In this document: positions 5,271 through 5,473 of the stretch, piece after piece | Numbering within the stretch: position 1 is the stretch's first letter | How the letters are laid out: every line of letters starts with the position of its first letter | NCBI GenBank assembly: GCA_026982025.1 | Contig: JALSHX010000042.1 | Coordinates: 1-5,473 of the forward strand | Length of the DNA stretch: 5,473 nt | Origin: Aquificaceae bacterium | GTDB taxonomy: Bacteria; Aquificota; Aquificia; Aquificales; Aquificaceae | Direction of reading: 5' to 3' | The notes under the pieces: generated by a model | The model's input: the letters and a program-made list of their open reading frames with translations, nothing else | Databases searched by the model: none | Told to the model about the DNA's origin: nothing | Program-made: the position numbers and the translations under genes

Positions 5271-5473
5271 ATGGGAAAAAAGGAAAGCACTGAATCCCTT
5301 ATTGCGGAAAACAGAGAGGCAAAGGCAAAGTACGAGATCCTTGAGATGCACGAAGCTGGCATAGTCCTTGAAGGTTCGGAGGTAAAGTCCCTCAGAAACA
5401 GGGGAAATGTCTCCTTCAAGGACAGCTTCGTGAGGATAGATAACGGCGAGGCGTGGCTCTACAACCTTTACAT
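5271..5473 (+). CDS. smpB: SsrA-binding protein SmpB (5' part, cut by window end)
   Basis: SmpB binds tmRNA and brings it to ribosomes stalled on mRNAs without a stop codon. The 67 complete codons match the SmpB N-terminus: IAENREAKAKYEILE (11-25), then EAGIVLEGSEVKSLR (28-42), NVSFKDSF (46-53) and an ENGE-like DNGEAWLYNLY (57-67), forming the first part of the OB-fold. A full protein is about 150 residues. The ATG at 5271 gives the usual basic SmpB lead (MGKK) and is the only plausible start, as the next in-frame ATG (residue 26) falls inside the conserved part. There is no Shine-Dalgarno: only 8 bases (CGACAAAA) separate the tRNA discriminator from the ATG. The gene therefore probably depends on the transcript that carries the tRNA, or on a promoter inside or before it. 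Confidence 0.95.
   Translation, partial: MGKKESTESLIAENREAKAKYEILEMHEAGIVLEGSEVKSLRNRGNVSFKDSFVRIDNGEAWLYNLY

Noticed and set aside
5079..5419. Minus-strand open frames across tRNA-Arg and smpB
   Set aside because: They run antisense through a tRNA and a conserved gene. The VGVEPTTSG-like translation in one of them is the reverse reading of a tRNA, a common annotation artefact.

Overview
The window looks like ordinary chromosome from a thermophilic, two-membrane (diderm) bacterium. Three things point that way. A full TtuA-type enzyme makes 2-thio-T54 in tRNA, a modification best known from thermophiles. A GspL/GspM-like pair implies an outer membrane to secrete across. One secreted protein ends like an outer-membrane beta-barrel. 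The proteins are rich in Lys, Glu and Arg, and Arg is mostly AGG/AGA, as in Aquificota or Thermotogota, but the phylum cannot be fixed from this sequence. I see no mobile elements, CRISPR array or phage genes.

Layout. 1-651 (minus strand) is most of a diiron metallo-beta-lactamase-fold protein of the FprA/ODP type, cut at its C-terminus by the window edge. 652-745 is a short, AT-rich divergent intergenic region. 746-2894 is a tightly overlapped three-gene operon: GspL-like, GspM-like and a class I SAM-dependent methyltransferase, joined by GTGA and TTGA stop/start overlaps. 2914-3612 is a small alpha/beta hydrolase. 3639-4271 is a secreted, probably outer-membrane protein. 4291-5211 is ttuA. 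5189-5262 is tRNA-Arg(ACG), which overlaps the end of ttuA. 5271 onward is the 5' part of smpB.

Two features stand out. First, the genes at 2914, 3639 and 4291 each have a -10-like hexamer ending only 7-8 bases before the ATG and no Shine-Dalgarno sequence, which suggests leaderless mRNAs; the two internal operon genes at 1906 and 2301 do have Shine-Dalgarno sequences. Second, the stop codon of ttuA lies in the D-loop of the downstream tRNA gene, and smpB starts 8 bases after that tRNA. Maturing the tRNA from a joint transcript would therefore remove the ttuA stop codon (a nonstop mRNA) and leave smpB with an 8-base leader. SmpB is the tmRNA partner that rescues ribosomes from nonstop mRNAs. 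The overlap is read directly from the sequence; any regulatory loop is inference.
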